From Rhizobium vallis (GTDB lineage Bacteria > Pseudomonadota > Alphaproteobacteria > Rhizobiales > Rhizobiaceae): a DNA stretch of 64,000 bases. Every line of letters starts with the position of its first letter. Position 1 is the stretch's first letter. The stretch is taken from the NCBI RefSeq assembly GCF_003985155.1, contig NZ_ML133693.1:282522-346521 (forward strand), read 5' to 3'. The position numbers were made by a program, and so were the translations under genes. Of this stretch, positions 17,315-25,742 are shown piece after piece. Under the pieces are notes generated by a model, which ran no database searches, was not told the DNA's origin, and worked only from the letters and a program-made list of their open reading frames with translations.

Positions 17315-18058
17315 ATGTTGAAAGCGTTTTCGGCGGCAAGGAAATACATCCCTCGCCGGATCAAATATCTGTTGCGAAAGCCCACGCCGCCGACCACTGC
17401 TGCGCCTTTTGCCGGCCCGGTCGTGGTGCTGGGATCAGCGCCGAAATCCCACAAGCCGACCGGTTTCGACGCGACCTATCGCATCATCTCCGTCAACGCC
17501 TCGCAGCTCGCTCTTCAATCCTGGGGCATCGACGCACCCGACGTCACGCTGATGGGCTATAACGAGGTCGAAGGCACCAATACGAGCGCGGTCGAGGTGA
17601 GACGCGTTCTCGCCGGGAAGCGCACGGGCGCCCTCTATGTCCTCGCCTGGCGGCATGGCCGGGAGCGCCTGGAAGCAGGACTCAAGGCAATCGGATATGG
17701 CTGCGATGAGGTTCACATCGTCGATCGCTACCAACGGATCGCTTTGCTGCACAAAGTCAGCGGACGCCTGAACCTTGAACTCGACGCAGAGACCAAGTGT
17801 TCGAACGGCATCATCGCCGTGCTCTTTGCTCTCTACAACGGCGCGACGGCTGTGATCATCTCCGGCATCAATCCTCATTCCGCCGGCCACGTCTACAATG
17901 GCGTCAATCTGGCCCGCAAACACGTCCGCATGGACGCCGAAACTCTGGCGCGGCTCGTCAGTCTCGGTTATCCCATCTACACGGCCGACCCACAGGTCTC
18001 GGAAGAGATCGGCCTGCCGCTGTGGCGGGGCGTCGATCACGTCGGCGTTCGGACGTAA
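17315..18058 (+). CDS. Putative glycosyltransferase, sialyltransferase-like/DUF115-like
   Basis: 247 residues from the ATG at 17315 (GTG at 17303 possible). A basic, amphipathic N-terminus (KAFSAARKYIPRRIKYLLRK) could bind membrane. Then comes a nucleotide-binding-like start, PVVVLGSAPKSHKP, with ISVNASQLALQSWGIDAPDVTLMGYNE, and later CSNGIIAVLFALYNGATAVIISGINPHS. This order (VVGNGPS-like; SSGI.A...A...G...I...GI) resembles GT42 sialyltransferases and MAF/DUF115 proteins. Context with polysaccharide genes fits glycan assembly. The family assignment is tentative. Confidence 0.45.
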   Translation: MLKAFSAARKYIPRRIKYLLRKPTPPTTAAPFAGPVVVLGSAPKSHKPTGFDATYRIISVNASQLALQSWGIDAPDVTLMGYNEVEGTNTSAVEVRRVLAGKRTGALYVLAWRHGRERLEAGLKAIGYGCDEVHIVDRYQRIALLHKVSGRLNLELDAETKCSNGIIAVLFALYNGATAVIISGINPHSAGHVYNGVNLARKHVRMDAETLARLVSLGYPIYTADPQVSEEIGLPLWRGVDHVGVRT

Positions 18059-18281
18059 CCTTTAAATCAGGACCGCACTTCAAACGTGTTTTCTGCCGAA
18101 CCGGCCTTGCCGTCGCATCGACTCGCCATCCATCATCGAATAGAACCAGTCCGTGCGAGCAACATCTGGTTGCCGGAATGCGACACCTGATAAAAGCCAT
18201 GGATAGCGCCGTCATTCGCAGCTTGACAGAGGTGATCACGATCCTTAGCGAGGCAGCATCGACGCGGTCAGGACCGGCAAA

Positions 18282-19556
18282 GTGAAGTACTTCAAGCAAC
18301 TCATGATAGCAGCGTTCTATCCCGGGAATGGGGCAAGGAATGCACTCGATCGAAACAACGGCATTTCGGTCTTTCTCTTTGCAATACTGCCGGGCCTTTC
18401 GCCGAACGGGAATTCCATCATCCTCACCGTTTCGATGGTGTGGGCTGTCTTCTGTCTGGCGACGCGCCGCTTTCCCCTGAACCTGTCGAAATCCGACCGG
18501 CTGGTCGCCATCGGCATGTCGATCTACCCGTTGGTGATGATTGCCGGCATATTCATCAATCCGCAACCCTTCGAGGGGCTAGGCTGGATTATCCGCCTCC
18601 TGCCTTTCTTTTCGGTCTGGCTGATATTGCCGCGGATGCGTCAATCTCCGAATGGCCGCCTCGTGCCGCTCTTCATCCTCGGCGCGGGCATCGGTATGAT
18701 CGCCACGTTCTTTTTGAGTCTGTGGCAGATCCAGTTCGGTTTCGACCGGGCAGAAGGCGGCACAACGAACGCCGCCCTATTGGGCATCATCGGCGTGCTT
18801 TTCGGCGGCATTGCGCTTCTCAACCTTCAATCTCCCAAGAAGACCGAGCAAAGAATAGCCGTCCTTGGATATGCCGCGGGTCTAGGCTGCGTTCTGCTTT
18901 CCGGAACGCGATCGGCCTGGCTGGTCATCCCCGTTCATCTCGTCGTCTTTCTCTGGTATTTCAGCAGACACCGTTTCCATTTCAGCTTGCGCAGCCTGGC
19001 CATTACCAGCTCTCTGCTGTTGCTTGGGCTGCTTGCCTTGAGCAGCGTCCAAATCGTCGACCGCATCCACACGTTCCAGGAAAATTTAGCTTCGCTCGAC
19101 CGTAGCGACGGCGACGTTACGTCGCTCAGCGCACGGCTTGCTTTGTATAAGGGCGCGCTGTCGGCAATCACGAAGGACCCGTTTACCGGCTATGGCCCGC
19201 AAAACCGGATGACTACGGTTCTGGCAGAGGTTCCCGATAGCATAAGGCAGCAAGTGAGCTATACCCATGTCCACAACGGTTTTCTGACCGCAGGAATCGA
19301 CGCCGGCATCTTCGGCATCGGGGCGCTTGTGCTGATGCTCCTGACACCGGTGATCGGCGCCTGGAGAAAGGAAACGGGACCCGGCCGGGATATGGCCATC
19401 GCGCTCGCACTTCTGCTAACGACCAGCTATGTCATAACCGGCAGCTTTGGCATCATGTTCGGCCAGAAGGCGTTGGACCCGATCTTCGCTTTTATCGTCG
19501 CCTTGATCTGCACGGACCAGGGCAGCACACGTTTTCTACCCGTTGTGCGCAGCTGA
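18282..19556 (+). CDS. O-antigen ligase/Wzy-like polysaccharide polymerase
   Basis: 424 residues, about ten to twelve transmembrane segments, with the Wzy_C/WaaL-type pattern: LSGTRSAWLVIPVHL with the conserved arginine, a long periplasmic loop containing FTGYGPQNRM, and YTHVHNGFLTAGIDAGIFG with the H-x-H-N motif. It should join or polymerise lipid-linked sugars on the periplasmic face. The start is GTG at 18282 or ATG at 18303. It is preceded by the sialyltransferase-like gene and convergent with the dehydratase gene. Confidence 0.8.
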   Translation: MKYFKQLMIAAFYPGNGARNALDRNNGISVFLFAILPGLSPNGNSIILTVSMVWAVFCLATRRFPLNLSKSDRLVAIGMSIYPLVMIAGIFINPQPFEGLGWIIRLLPFFSVWLILPRMRQSPNGRLVPLFILGAGIGMIATFFLSLWQIQFGFDRAEGGTTNAALLGIIGVLFGGIALLNLQSPKKTEQRIAVLGYAAGLGCVLLSGTRSAWLVIPVHLVVFLWYFSRHRFHFSLRSLAITSSLLLLGLLALSSVQIVDRIHTFQENLASLDRSDGDVTSLSARLALYKGALSAITKDPFTGYGPQNRMTTVLAEVPDSIRQQVSYTHVHNGFLTAGIDAGIFGIGALVLMLLTPVIGAWRKETGPGRDMAIALALLLTTSYVITGSFGIMFGQKALDPIFAFIVALICTDQGSTRFLPVVRS

Positions 19557-19557
19557 G

Positions 19558-19591
19558 CTCGGCAAGCTGAGCGTTCTCAATTCTTGCCGAG
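19558..19591. terminator. Possible terminator hairpin between convergent polysaccharide genes
   Basis: CTCGGCAAG/CTTGCCGAG, nine-base perfect arms with a 16-base loop, lies just after the ligase stop. The downstream sequence is pyrimidine-rich rather than a clean T-run, so termination is uncertain. Confidence 0.4.
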
Positions 19592-19640
19592 AGAAATGCT
19601 TCTTCTCTTTCAGTTTTAACGTGCCATTGCGCGCCATGCT

Positions 19641-21659
19641 TTAGCTGGCGACCGATGTTCCCAACGCCGCTGTGTGGATTTCGGCGGCTCCAGTAAAAGC
19701 CAGATCCGAGACCTCTCCCGTTGACGAGTAGCCGGAGACGAGCTCCGCCAATATCGCACGAGCCCCGATCATGTCATTCCGATCCAATACCGCAGTAAGC
19801 GCGTTGAGCTTTTTCGAAAGCTCGGGCCAACGCAGGAAATCCTCGCGCGCCTTCATGATCCGGGGATGTTCGGTCACCGCCGGACTATCCCCGATCAACA
19901 GTTCCTCGTAGAGCTTCTCGCCAGGCCTGAGACCAGTAATGGAAAGCTCGATATCGCCCTCCGGATTGTCTTCGTCGCGGACGGTCAGCCCGGAAAGCTC
20001 TACCATCTTGCGGGCGAGATCTGCGATTAGAACTGGCTCGCCCATGTCGAGCAGGAAAACATCGCCGCCCTCGGCCATGGCGCCCGCCTGAATGACGAGT
20101 TGCGAGGCCTCCGAAATCGTCATGAAATAACGGGTAATCTTCGAATGAGTCAGGGTGACGGGACCGCCGTCCCTGATCTGCTGCCTGAACAGCGGCACGA
20201 CGGATCCGGAGGAGCCGAGCACGTTTCCGAACCGGACCATGGAGAAATTCGTTCGCCCGCCGTCGGCGACCGGTTCTGCCGCAAGCGCCTGCAGGACCAT
20301 CTCCGCCAATCGCTTGCTGGCGCCCATCACATTTGTCGGACGCACAGCCTTGTCAGTGCTGATCAGCACGAAATTGGAGACGCCGCATCTATTCGCCGCA
20401 CGTGCCGCGATCAACGTGCCCATGACGTTGTTCTTGATGCCTTCCACGGCATTATGTTCAACGAGGGGGACATGCTTGTAAGCGGCGGCATGATAGAGCG
20501 TCTGAGGTCGCCAGCTCTGCATGATATGTTCCATACGATCCTGATCGCGGACGGAACAGAGAATCGGAACGATTTGCAGGTTTACCTGCTTGTATAGCTC
20601 GGCCAGCTTCAGCAATTCGGCATGGATATTATAAAGCGCAAACTCGTTCTGATCGATGAGGATCAGGCTGGAAGGCGCGTTGCGCAGGATTTGGCGGCAC
20701 AACTCGCCGCCGATCGAGCCGCCAGCACCGGTGACCATCACCACCTTGTTGCGCATCGCCTTGTCGAGCAACTCCTGGCGGGGCGCAACCGCCTCTCTGC
20801 CGAGCAGATCTTCGATCTCCAGCTCACGGATGTCGGAGACCGCGACACGCCCCTGAGCCAGGGCAGTCAGGTCCGGCAGTGTGCGAACATTCACCCTGGC
20901 CTTGCGGATGCGCTCCAGGATTTCATTGCGGCGCTGACGCGATGCGGAGGGAAGAGCAAGAAGCACGTTATGCACGCCAAGGGCTTCGACGAGCACCGGA
21001 AGGTCCGATGGATCATAGATCGGCAAACCACCCATGATGCCGCCCTTGAGGCGCGGATCATCATCCAGGTAGCCGACGACGTTGAGTTCCGCACTGTTCG
21101 TCAAGGCGCCTGCGAGCTGCCGCCCGGCATTGCCTGCCCCGTAGATCAGCATCTTGGCAAGTGTGTTCCTGTGGAGGATCCGCTGGTAAGTATCCCCAAG
21201 CCAATAACGGATACCCACCCTCGACAGGCCGATCGCGATCAACAGCAGGAAGGGCTGGAGAATGCCGACGGTTCTCGGAACGCCCGGAACGCTGAGTGCG
21301 GTAAATATGGTCATGAACGCGACGCCGTAGATCGCAACCGCCTTCATAACGGCAATGAAGGCAGCAAGGCCCGCATAACGGAAGATTGCCCGATACATGC
21401 CCATCACGATGAAGATCGGAAGTGCCATGCATAAGGAAACGAAGACCGGCAGCCACTGCACGCCGGTCAGCATCGTCCATTCGTTGAGACGGAAGCAATA
21501 GGCCAACCAGATCGTCAGAACACAAAAACTGGCATCCACCAGCAAAGCCAGAGCGCGTTTGGCAGCACGCGGCATCGCCAGCAGAGGGCCGACGAGCGCC
21601 TGCATCGGCTTCAGAAACCATCCTGAGCGTGGCGTCTCAGAGGGTGTATTTTCAGGCAT
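19641..21659 (-). CDS. Membrane-bound nucleotide-sugar 4,6-dehydratase (FlaA1/CapD/WbpM type)
   Basis: 672 residues. Four N-terminal transmembrane helices (about 35-150) lead into a CoA-binding-like Rossmann domain (MLIYGAGNAGRQL, about 165-290) and a C-terminal SDR domain with VMVTGAGGSIGGELCRQI, then ISTDKAVRPTNVMGASKR, the serine/threonine-Asp-Lys variant of the SDR catalytic triad seen in WbpM/PglF. It should convert UDP-GlcNAc-like sugars to 4-keto-6-deoxy intermediates for surface glycans. It is downstream of the sugar transferase gene on the same strand. Confidence 0.9.
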   Translation of the reverse strand: MPENTPSETPRSGWFLKPMQALVGPLLAMPRAAKRALALLVDASFCVLTIWLAYCFRLNEWTMLTGVQWLPVFVSLCMALPIFIVMGMYRAIFRYAGLAAFIAVMKAVAIYGVAFMTIFTALSVPGVPRTVGILQPFLLLIAIGLSRVGIRYWLGDTYQRILHRNTLAKMLIYGAGNAGRQLAGALTNSAELNVVGYLDDDPRLKGGIMGGLPIYDPSDLPVLVEALGVHNVLLALPSASRQRRNEILERIRKARVNVRTLPDLTALAQGRVAVSDIRELEIEDLLGREAVAPRQELLDKAMRNKVVMVTGAGGSIGGELCRQILRNAPSSLILIDQNEFALYNIHAELLKLAELYKQVNLQIVPILCSVRDQDRMEHIMQSWRPQTLYHAAAYKHVPLVEHNAVEGIKNNVMGTLIAARAANRCGVSNFVLISTDKAVRPTNVMGASKRLAEMVLQALAAEPVADGGRTNFSMVRFGNVLGSSGSVVPLFRQQIRDGGPVTLTHSKITRYFMTISEASQLVIQAGAMAEGGDVFLLDMGEPVLIADLARKMVELSGLTVRDEDNPEGDIELSITGLRPGEKLYEELLIGDSPAVTEHPRIMKAREDFLRWPELSKKLNALTAVLDRNDMIGARAILAELVSGYSSTGEVSDLAFTGAAEIHTAALGTSVAS

Positions 21660-21782
21660 TGCTTACCAGCGTCTCGTGGATCAGTTGGACAACCACCTTC
21701 TTGTCATTTTCTGCCACGAGCGCAACTGAAATAATCGGAAAGCGTCGCCTTCCGCACTGGTTATCTATCAGAAGTAGGTAGT

Positions 21783-22349
21783 TTAGTGCGTTATTCCCTT
21801 TCGGCGGATCACCTTGCCGGCAGTCAGAAACAGAATGCGCATATCGAAGCCGAATGAACGCCGGCTGAGATATTCGACATCGAATTCCACCTTTTCGGGA
21901 ATCGGCAATTCGTCGCGTCCGTTGATCTGCGCCCACCCCGTCAATCCAGGCAGGAGCCTGTCGACCCCGTGGGCCGTTCGTAGCTCGATAAGATCATACT
22001 GATTGTAAAGCGCCGGTCGTGGCCCGACGAAACTCATCTTCCCCACAAGTATGCACCAGAGCTGCGGCAGTTCGTCGAGGCTGGACTTGCGCAGAAACGA
22101 GCCGATGGGCGTCAGGAACCGATCCGGATTTTCGAGCAGATGCGTGGCAACCGTCGGCGTGTCGATGCGCATGCTGCGAAATTTCGGCATCAGGAATATC
22201 TGATTGAAACGGCCGACACGTTTTGACCAATAGAGGATCGGTCCCGGCGATGTCAGCCGAACACAAAGAGCGACGACAATACCTGGAACAAGCAGTATCA
22301 GCGACGCAATCACGGCCAGGAGAAAATCCACCGCTCGTTTCAAACCCAT
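21783..22349 (-). CDS. Phosphoglycosyl transferase initiating glycan synthesis (PglC/WcaJ C-terminal type)
   Basis: 188 residues. It is the minimal single-domain form: one re-entrant hydrophobic helix at the N-terminus (AVDFLLAVIASLILLVPGIVV), then KRVGRFNQIFLMPKFRSMR, SSLDELPQLWCILVGKMSFVGPRPAL with the catalytic Asp-Glu and PRP, and LPGLTGWAQINGRDELPI. It transfers a phospho-sugar from a nucleotide sugar to undecaprenyl phosphate. Upstream of the WbpM-like gene, whose product probably makes its substrate, as in PglF/PglC pairs. Confidence 0.9.
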   Translation of the reverse strand: MGLKRAVDFLLAVIASLILLVPGIVVALCVRLTSPGPILYWSKRVGRFNQIFLMPKFRSMRIDTPTVATHLLENPDRFLTPIGSFLRKSSLDELPQLWCILVGKMSFVGPRPALYNQYDLIELRTAHGVDRLLPGLTGWAQINGRDELPIPEKVEFDVEYLSRRSFGFDMRILFLTAGKVIRRKGITH

Positions 22350-22546
22350 ACTCCCCAGCTATGTCACTGTCTTAGCACCCGCCATCGCCCTGCCGTATCG
22401 TCAAAAAGCGTTTTCGCGTCAACTACGCGATCTCATGGATTTCGTAGCTCAATCGAAGACTCGACCTGGCATTCCAGATCATCATCTTGTGCACTCCAGA
22501 GCCCGCCGCTACGCTGTGAGCCCAAGTCAAGGTAGGCAGAATACCT

Positions 22547-23047
22547 ATGCATATTCGAAGAGCAGTGCCCGCCGACGCGGAGGAGCTATCCAACCTCCTG
22601 AACGAGATCATCCTGGCGGGCGGAACAACCGCGCTCGAGACGCCGCTTTCAGCCGCCGAGTTTGCGGATTGGTTCATCGACGGCGAATTTCCCGTTGTCT
22701 GTCATGTTGCCGAGCATGATCGGTTGCTTGTCGGATTTCAATCGCTGAGCTCATACGGCGATCCACCGAAAGGCTATGCAGATATCGCGACATTTGCCCG
22801 TATGAATCCTAAGTTTCCCGGTGTCGGCCGCGCCCTTTTTCCTGCAACGCGGGCAGCAGCCGAAGAACTCGGGCTCGAATTCATCAATGCGACCATTCGT
22901 GCCGACAACGTCAGCGGCCTTGCCTACTACACAAAGATGGGCTTTGAGCCCTACGACAGGCTTATCCAGGTGCCGCTGCTGGATGGAACACCCGTCGACA
23001 GGATCAAAAAGCGCTTTAGAGTAAGTGCCCCGCGCCACCCCACGTGA
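22547..23047 (+). CDS. GNAT-family N-acetyltransferase
   Basis: 166 residues. It starts MHIRRAVPADAEELSNLL, has GVGRALFPATRAAAEELGLEFINATIRADN as the acetyl-CoA motif region and GLAYYTKMGFEPYDR as motif B. Proximity to a PglC/WbpM pair raises the possibility of amino-sugar acetylation (PglD-like step), but PglD belongs to a different fold and the gene is divergent, so this is only a guess. Convergent with repC. Confidence 0.75.
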   Translation: MHIRRAVPADAEELSNLLNEIILAGGTTALETPLSAAEFADWFIDGEFPVVCHVAEHDRLLVGFQSLSSYGDPPKGYADIATFARMNPKFPGVGRALFPATRAAAEELGLEFINATIRADNVSGLAYYTKMGFEPYDRLIQVPLLDGTPVDRIKKRFRVSAPRHPT

Positions 23048-23201
23048 TTTTGCTAATGGCGTAGCGGGAGTTATCACCTGTTCGATAGGCGCCAGCTTGT
23101 AACCTCTTGATCCGAAACCAAGAAGCTGGCAATCAGAAGCTATCCTGGCCTTTATTTCCGTTACACCTCATTAACCATAACAGCTACTGCGGCATATCCA
23201 T

Positions 23202-24494
23202 TCATCCTGTCTTCCCTTTCATTGGCGAGTTCGTACGGGCAAGGGCCATCAACATCGGTCCGATAGCGAATTCCCCTCTTTCAGCGCGGCGCGTCAGATC
23301 CCGCAGATAACCGCCGGCGGAGTTGATGTGCCCTGCCCTTTCGAGGACGCATGCCATGGTGGTGGCGGCATTTTCAGGTCCCATGATTTCGCAGGCTTCC
23401 TCATATGCCGATGGGCTCACGCCGAGCATCGAGCGAACAACCACGGCCGCCGCCATCAGGTCGCGCCAAGTGCCGATCGAGCCCTGCGGCCCATAAGCTG
23501 CGATTTCCGGGCAGGCCTGAAGCACCAGTCCAAGCGGGAAGGATTTCAGCCCACTATTGGCAGCAGGCGCAGAATGGCGGCCCCGTAGATGCTCGCCGCC
23601 CTCTTCATCGGTCAGTAGGCGGACTATCGGTTCGGCCTCACCTGGCGATCCATCATCCACCGTTGCGCCCTGCTTCGGTTCGAAGCTAGGTTCAAGTTCA
23701 ATAGTGGATTGTGGGTTTGAATTCTGTATGTGCCGCTCAGAATGTTGGGCATTGCCGCCTTGATTTTTGGTTTTAACCTGCATTTCCAACTGATTGGTGA
23801 TTTCGTCGCGCAACAGCTCCAGCTCGTCGAGTGCCTCGGCGACCTGTTCGGCGGAAGGCGAGCGCGGCAGCCGCTCGACGACGGTGCGAAAATATAGATG
23901 GATACCATCCCAATCGCCGGCAGCCCCCTCCTCCAGAGCCATCTCGATGAGCTTGGCGATGTCGCGTCGGCAAAGCGTCAGGCGCTCCCTGAGCCGCTGC
24001 AGCAGCAACCGCTCGGCAACCACCTCCCCCGCCAGCCGCTCGATCTCTTCGGCGCGCACGAGTAGCGGCGCCAACGAGAAACCGAATGCCTCGCGAATTT
24101 CCCCGCCCTGCTCCTTGCGGGCGTAGCGCTTGCCGTTCGGGCTGTCCTTGCGGATGAGCAGCCCCGCCTCGATCAGGATCGCCAGGTGGCGGCGGATCGT
24201 CTGCTCTGCCATTCCATGCGCACGCAGCGAAAGCTGTGCGTTGGACGGAAACACGACAAGCCCGTTTTCCTCGGAAAGCTCTCCCTTGGGATAAAAGCTC
24301 AACAAGGCATTCACGACGGCGAGCGCCCGATCGGTGATGCCGAGCAATGGCTTGGCCTCGCACAGGGCGCGATAGAGTTTCCATTTGTCTGCTGATTGAC
24401 CGGGCTCGATTTTTCGAGCAGCCGCTTGGCTTGCCAACATGCCAAGCGTCATCGATCGCCGCCCAAAGGGCGTCGTCACACTTCCGCTTTCCAT
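23202..24494 (-). CDS. repC: Replication initiator RepC
   Basis: 430 residues from the ATG at 24494; the standard RepC beginning MESGSVTTPFGRRSMTLGML starts there, and the TTG at 24512 that would extend it is not needed. The N-terminal winged-helix DNA-binding domain spans about 20-165 (NAQLSLRAHGMAEQTIRRHLAILIEAGL), then a linker and C-terminal domain. RepC initiates replication from an origin inside its own gene and is limiting for copy number. It is last in repABC, separated from repB by the antisense RNA gene. Confidence 0.96.
   Translation of the reverse strand: MESGSVTTPFGRRSMTLGMLASQAAARKIEPGQSADKWKLYRALCEAKPLLGITDRALAVVNALLSFYPKGELSEENGLVVFPSNAQLSLRAHGMAEQTIRRHLAILIEAGLLIRKDSPNGKRYARKEQGGEIREAFGFSLAPLLVRAEEIERLAGEVVAERLLLQRLRERLTLCRRDIAKLIEMALEEGAAGDWDGIHLYFRTVVERLPRSPSAEQVAEALDELELLRDEITNQLEMQVKTKNQGGNAQHSERHIQNSNPQSTIELEPSFEPKQGATVDDGSPGEAEPIVRLLTDEEGGEHLRGRHSAPAANSGLKSFPLGLVLQACPEIAAYGPQGSIGTWRDLMAAAVVVRSMLGVSPSAYEEACEIMGPENAATTMACVLERAGHINSAGGYLRDLTRRAERGEFAIGPMLMALARTNSPMKGKTG
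23680..23790. other. Probable origin of replication (oriV) within repC
   Basis: In repABC replicons the origin lies inside repC, in the AT-richer stretch between the two RepC domains. Here that stretch encodes the Asn/Gln-rich linker and is visibly richer in A/T (for example TGATTTTTGGTTTTAACC near 23761) than the surrounding gene. The boundaries are approximate and the assignment rests on family knowledge. Confidence 0.5.
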
Positions 24495-24553
24495 TTTCTT
24501 CGCCTTCTTCAAGGCAAAAGATCACAGCTCACCAAATTCGGTGCCAAAGACTC

Positions 24554-24582
24554 TTGACTATGATTCGCGGAAATGTGATTCT
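24554..24582 (+). promoter_or_regulatory. Promoter of the antisense RNA (ctRNA)
   Basis: TTGACT at 24554-24559 and GATTCT at 24577-24582 are 17 bases apart, with TGTG forming an extended -10. It points opposite to repABC, in the repB-repC gap, exactly where repABC ctRNA promoters lie. Confidence 0.65.
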
Positions 24583-24588
24583 CTGGGT

Positions 24589-24641
24589 GTCTAGATCAGA
24601 GAGGGCTTCCGCGACGGCAACGTTCGGGGGCCTTTTCTTTT
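24589..24641 (+). ncRNA. incA: repABC counter-transcribed RNA (incA/ctRNA)
   Basis: A short RNA of roughly 52 bases is predicted opposite to repABC. It ends in a terminator stem pairing GGCTTCCG (24604-24611) with CGGGGGCC (24625-24632), followed by TTTTCTTTT. In this plasmid class the RNA pairs with the repB-repC leader and causes premature termination or blocks repC translation, setting copy number and incompatibility. Ends are approximate. Confidence 0.8.
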
Positions 24642-24643
24642 GC

Positions 24644-25696
24644 TTATTGATCTCCGTTTTTCGTCAAATTCTGTGTCTTCTCGAACGCCTCGTAGAGGCG
24701 ATCCAGATTGCTGGTAATATAGGCTCCAAAGGCAGAGGCCTTCTCCGCCTTCAGCGCTATGGTGAACTGTTTTCCGTCATCCTTGATCTTCGCCTTGACC
24801 GCGCCGTCTTTACGCTGCCAGGCACGCGCCGTGGGCTGAAGCGTCGCGATGGATGACGTCTGCTGTTGCCTTCTGCTGATAAAGGCAACCAGCATATCGA
24901 AGCGGGCATCCGGCTCCGCCGTCTCGAATTCCTCCGAACTGGTGAACTCGATCGCCCGAGCGGCGATGTTCTCAGTCTCGAATTTTACCGACAGATCATG
25001 CCAGCGGTCGCGGCCAGTGGTCTTGGCCGCGCCGATGGCGGTTAGAACTTCAGCCGGGATCCGCTTGGTGACGGACAGCATCTTGGAAACCGTCGTCTTG
25101 TCGGCACTGAGGGCGGACATAATCGTTTCTCTGTCAAAACCCAACGTGTCGAGCTTGTCGGCGAACATCGTCCTTTCGATGAAGGAGAGATCCGCGCGTG
25201 CCGAATTCTCCTGGCCCTGCGCAATGACGTGATCGCGATCGTCAAGTTTCTTGACCACGGCGCGAACGGGCCGGCCGAGCTCCTTGGCGGCTCGAGCACG
25301 GCGATGGCCGAAGGCGATCTGATATCGGCCGTCCTTCTGAGGATGCGGGCGAACGAGGATCGGCGAATCCTGACCGCGCAGGCGTATCGCTTCGACCAGT
25401 TCGCGGAATTGCTCGTCGGTATGCGCCAGCCGGTCCGTCACAAAGGAATCTTCAATCAGGGTGGGATCGAGATCGATCACCGTCTCGCCGGTCGCGAGCT
25501 TCTCCTCGATCGCCTTCGCCGCATCGGCCTTGGCGGCCAAGGCATCGATACTGCGCGTGACGGCGCCGAGAGCGCCAATCCCCTTGTAGGTGATCTGCTG
25601 TTTTTCGTCCTTATGGGGCGGTTCGTCTTCGTTGTTTACCGCAGTAAACTTCTTGGAATCGTCCATCAGGCCTGAGAGGAGATTCTTACGCGCCAT
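24644..25696 (-). CDS. repB: Partitioning protein RepB (ParB family)
   Basis: 350 residues. The ParB/Srx nuclease-like N-domain contains SPILVRPHPQKDGRYQIAFGHRRARAAKELG (boxes I/II), followed by the HTH region DLSFIERTMFADKLDTLGFDRETIMSALSADKTTVSKMLSV. It binds parS palindromes and works with RepA in segregation and in repression of the operon. The start codon overlaps the stop of a tiny ORF bridging from repA. One parS copy lies inside its own coding sequence at codons for F-T-A-V-N. Confidence 0.96.
   Translation of the reverse strand: MARKNLLSGLMDDSKKFTAVNNEDEPPHKDEKQQITYKGIGALGAVTRSIDALAAKADAAKAIEEKLATGETVIDLDPTLIEDSFVTDRLAHTDEQFRELVEAIRLRGQDSPILVRPHPQKDGRYQIAFGHRRARAAKELGRPVRAVVKKLDDRDHVIAQGQENSARADLSFIERTMFADKLDTLGFDRETIMSALSADKTTVSKMLSVTKRIPAEVLTAIGAAKTTGRDRWHDLSVKFETENIAARAIEFTSSEEFETAEPDARFDMLVAFISRRQQQTSSIATLQPTARAWQRKDGAVKAKIKDDGKQFTIALKAEKASAFGAYITSNLDRLYEAFEKTQNLTKNGDQ
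25634..25649. promoter_or_regulatory. parS: parS site inside the repB coding region
   Basis: GTTTACCGCAGTAAAC matches the RepB-binding consensus GTTNNCNGCNGNNAAC at every fixed position. It lies within repB near codon 16. Confidence 0.8.
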
Positions 25697-25742
25697 CAGC
25701 CAGCTCCTCGTCCCAGTTTACCGCAGTAAACTCCTTGGTCAT
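25686..25742 (-). CDS. 18-codon bridging ORF between repA and repB (RepD-like position)
   Basis: Encodes MTKEFTAVNWDEELADGA. Its ATG overlaps the repA stop (ATGA), and its TAA lies within the first codons of repB (ATGGCGCGTAA), so ribosomes leaving repA could be carried to repB. It contains the second parS palindrome. Its peptide shares KxFTAVN with the repB N-terminus because both encode the parS sequence. Octopine-type Ti plasmids carry a longer ORF (repD) in the same gap. Coding status is inferred from the overlaps only. Confidence 0.4.
   Translation of the reverse strand: MTKEFTAVNWDEELADGA
25716..25731. promoter_or_regulatory. parS: parS site in the repA-repB gap
   Basis: A second copy of GTTTACCGCAGTAAAC, identical to that at 25634 and 82 bp from it. 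Its location between repA and repB is a classical position for RepB binding, partition and operon autorepression. Confidence 0.85.
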
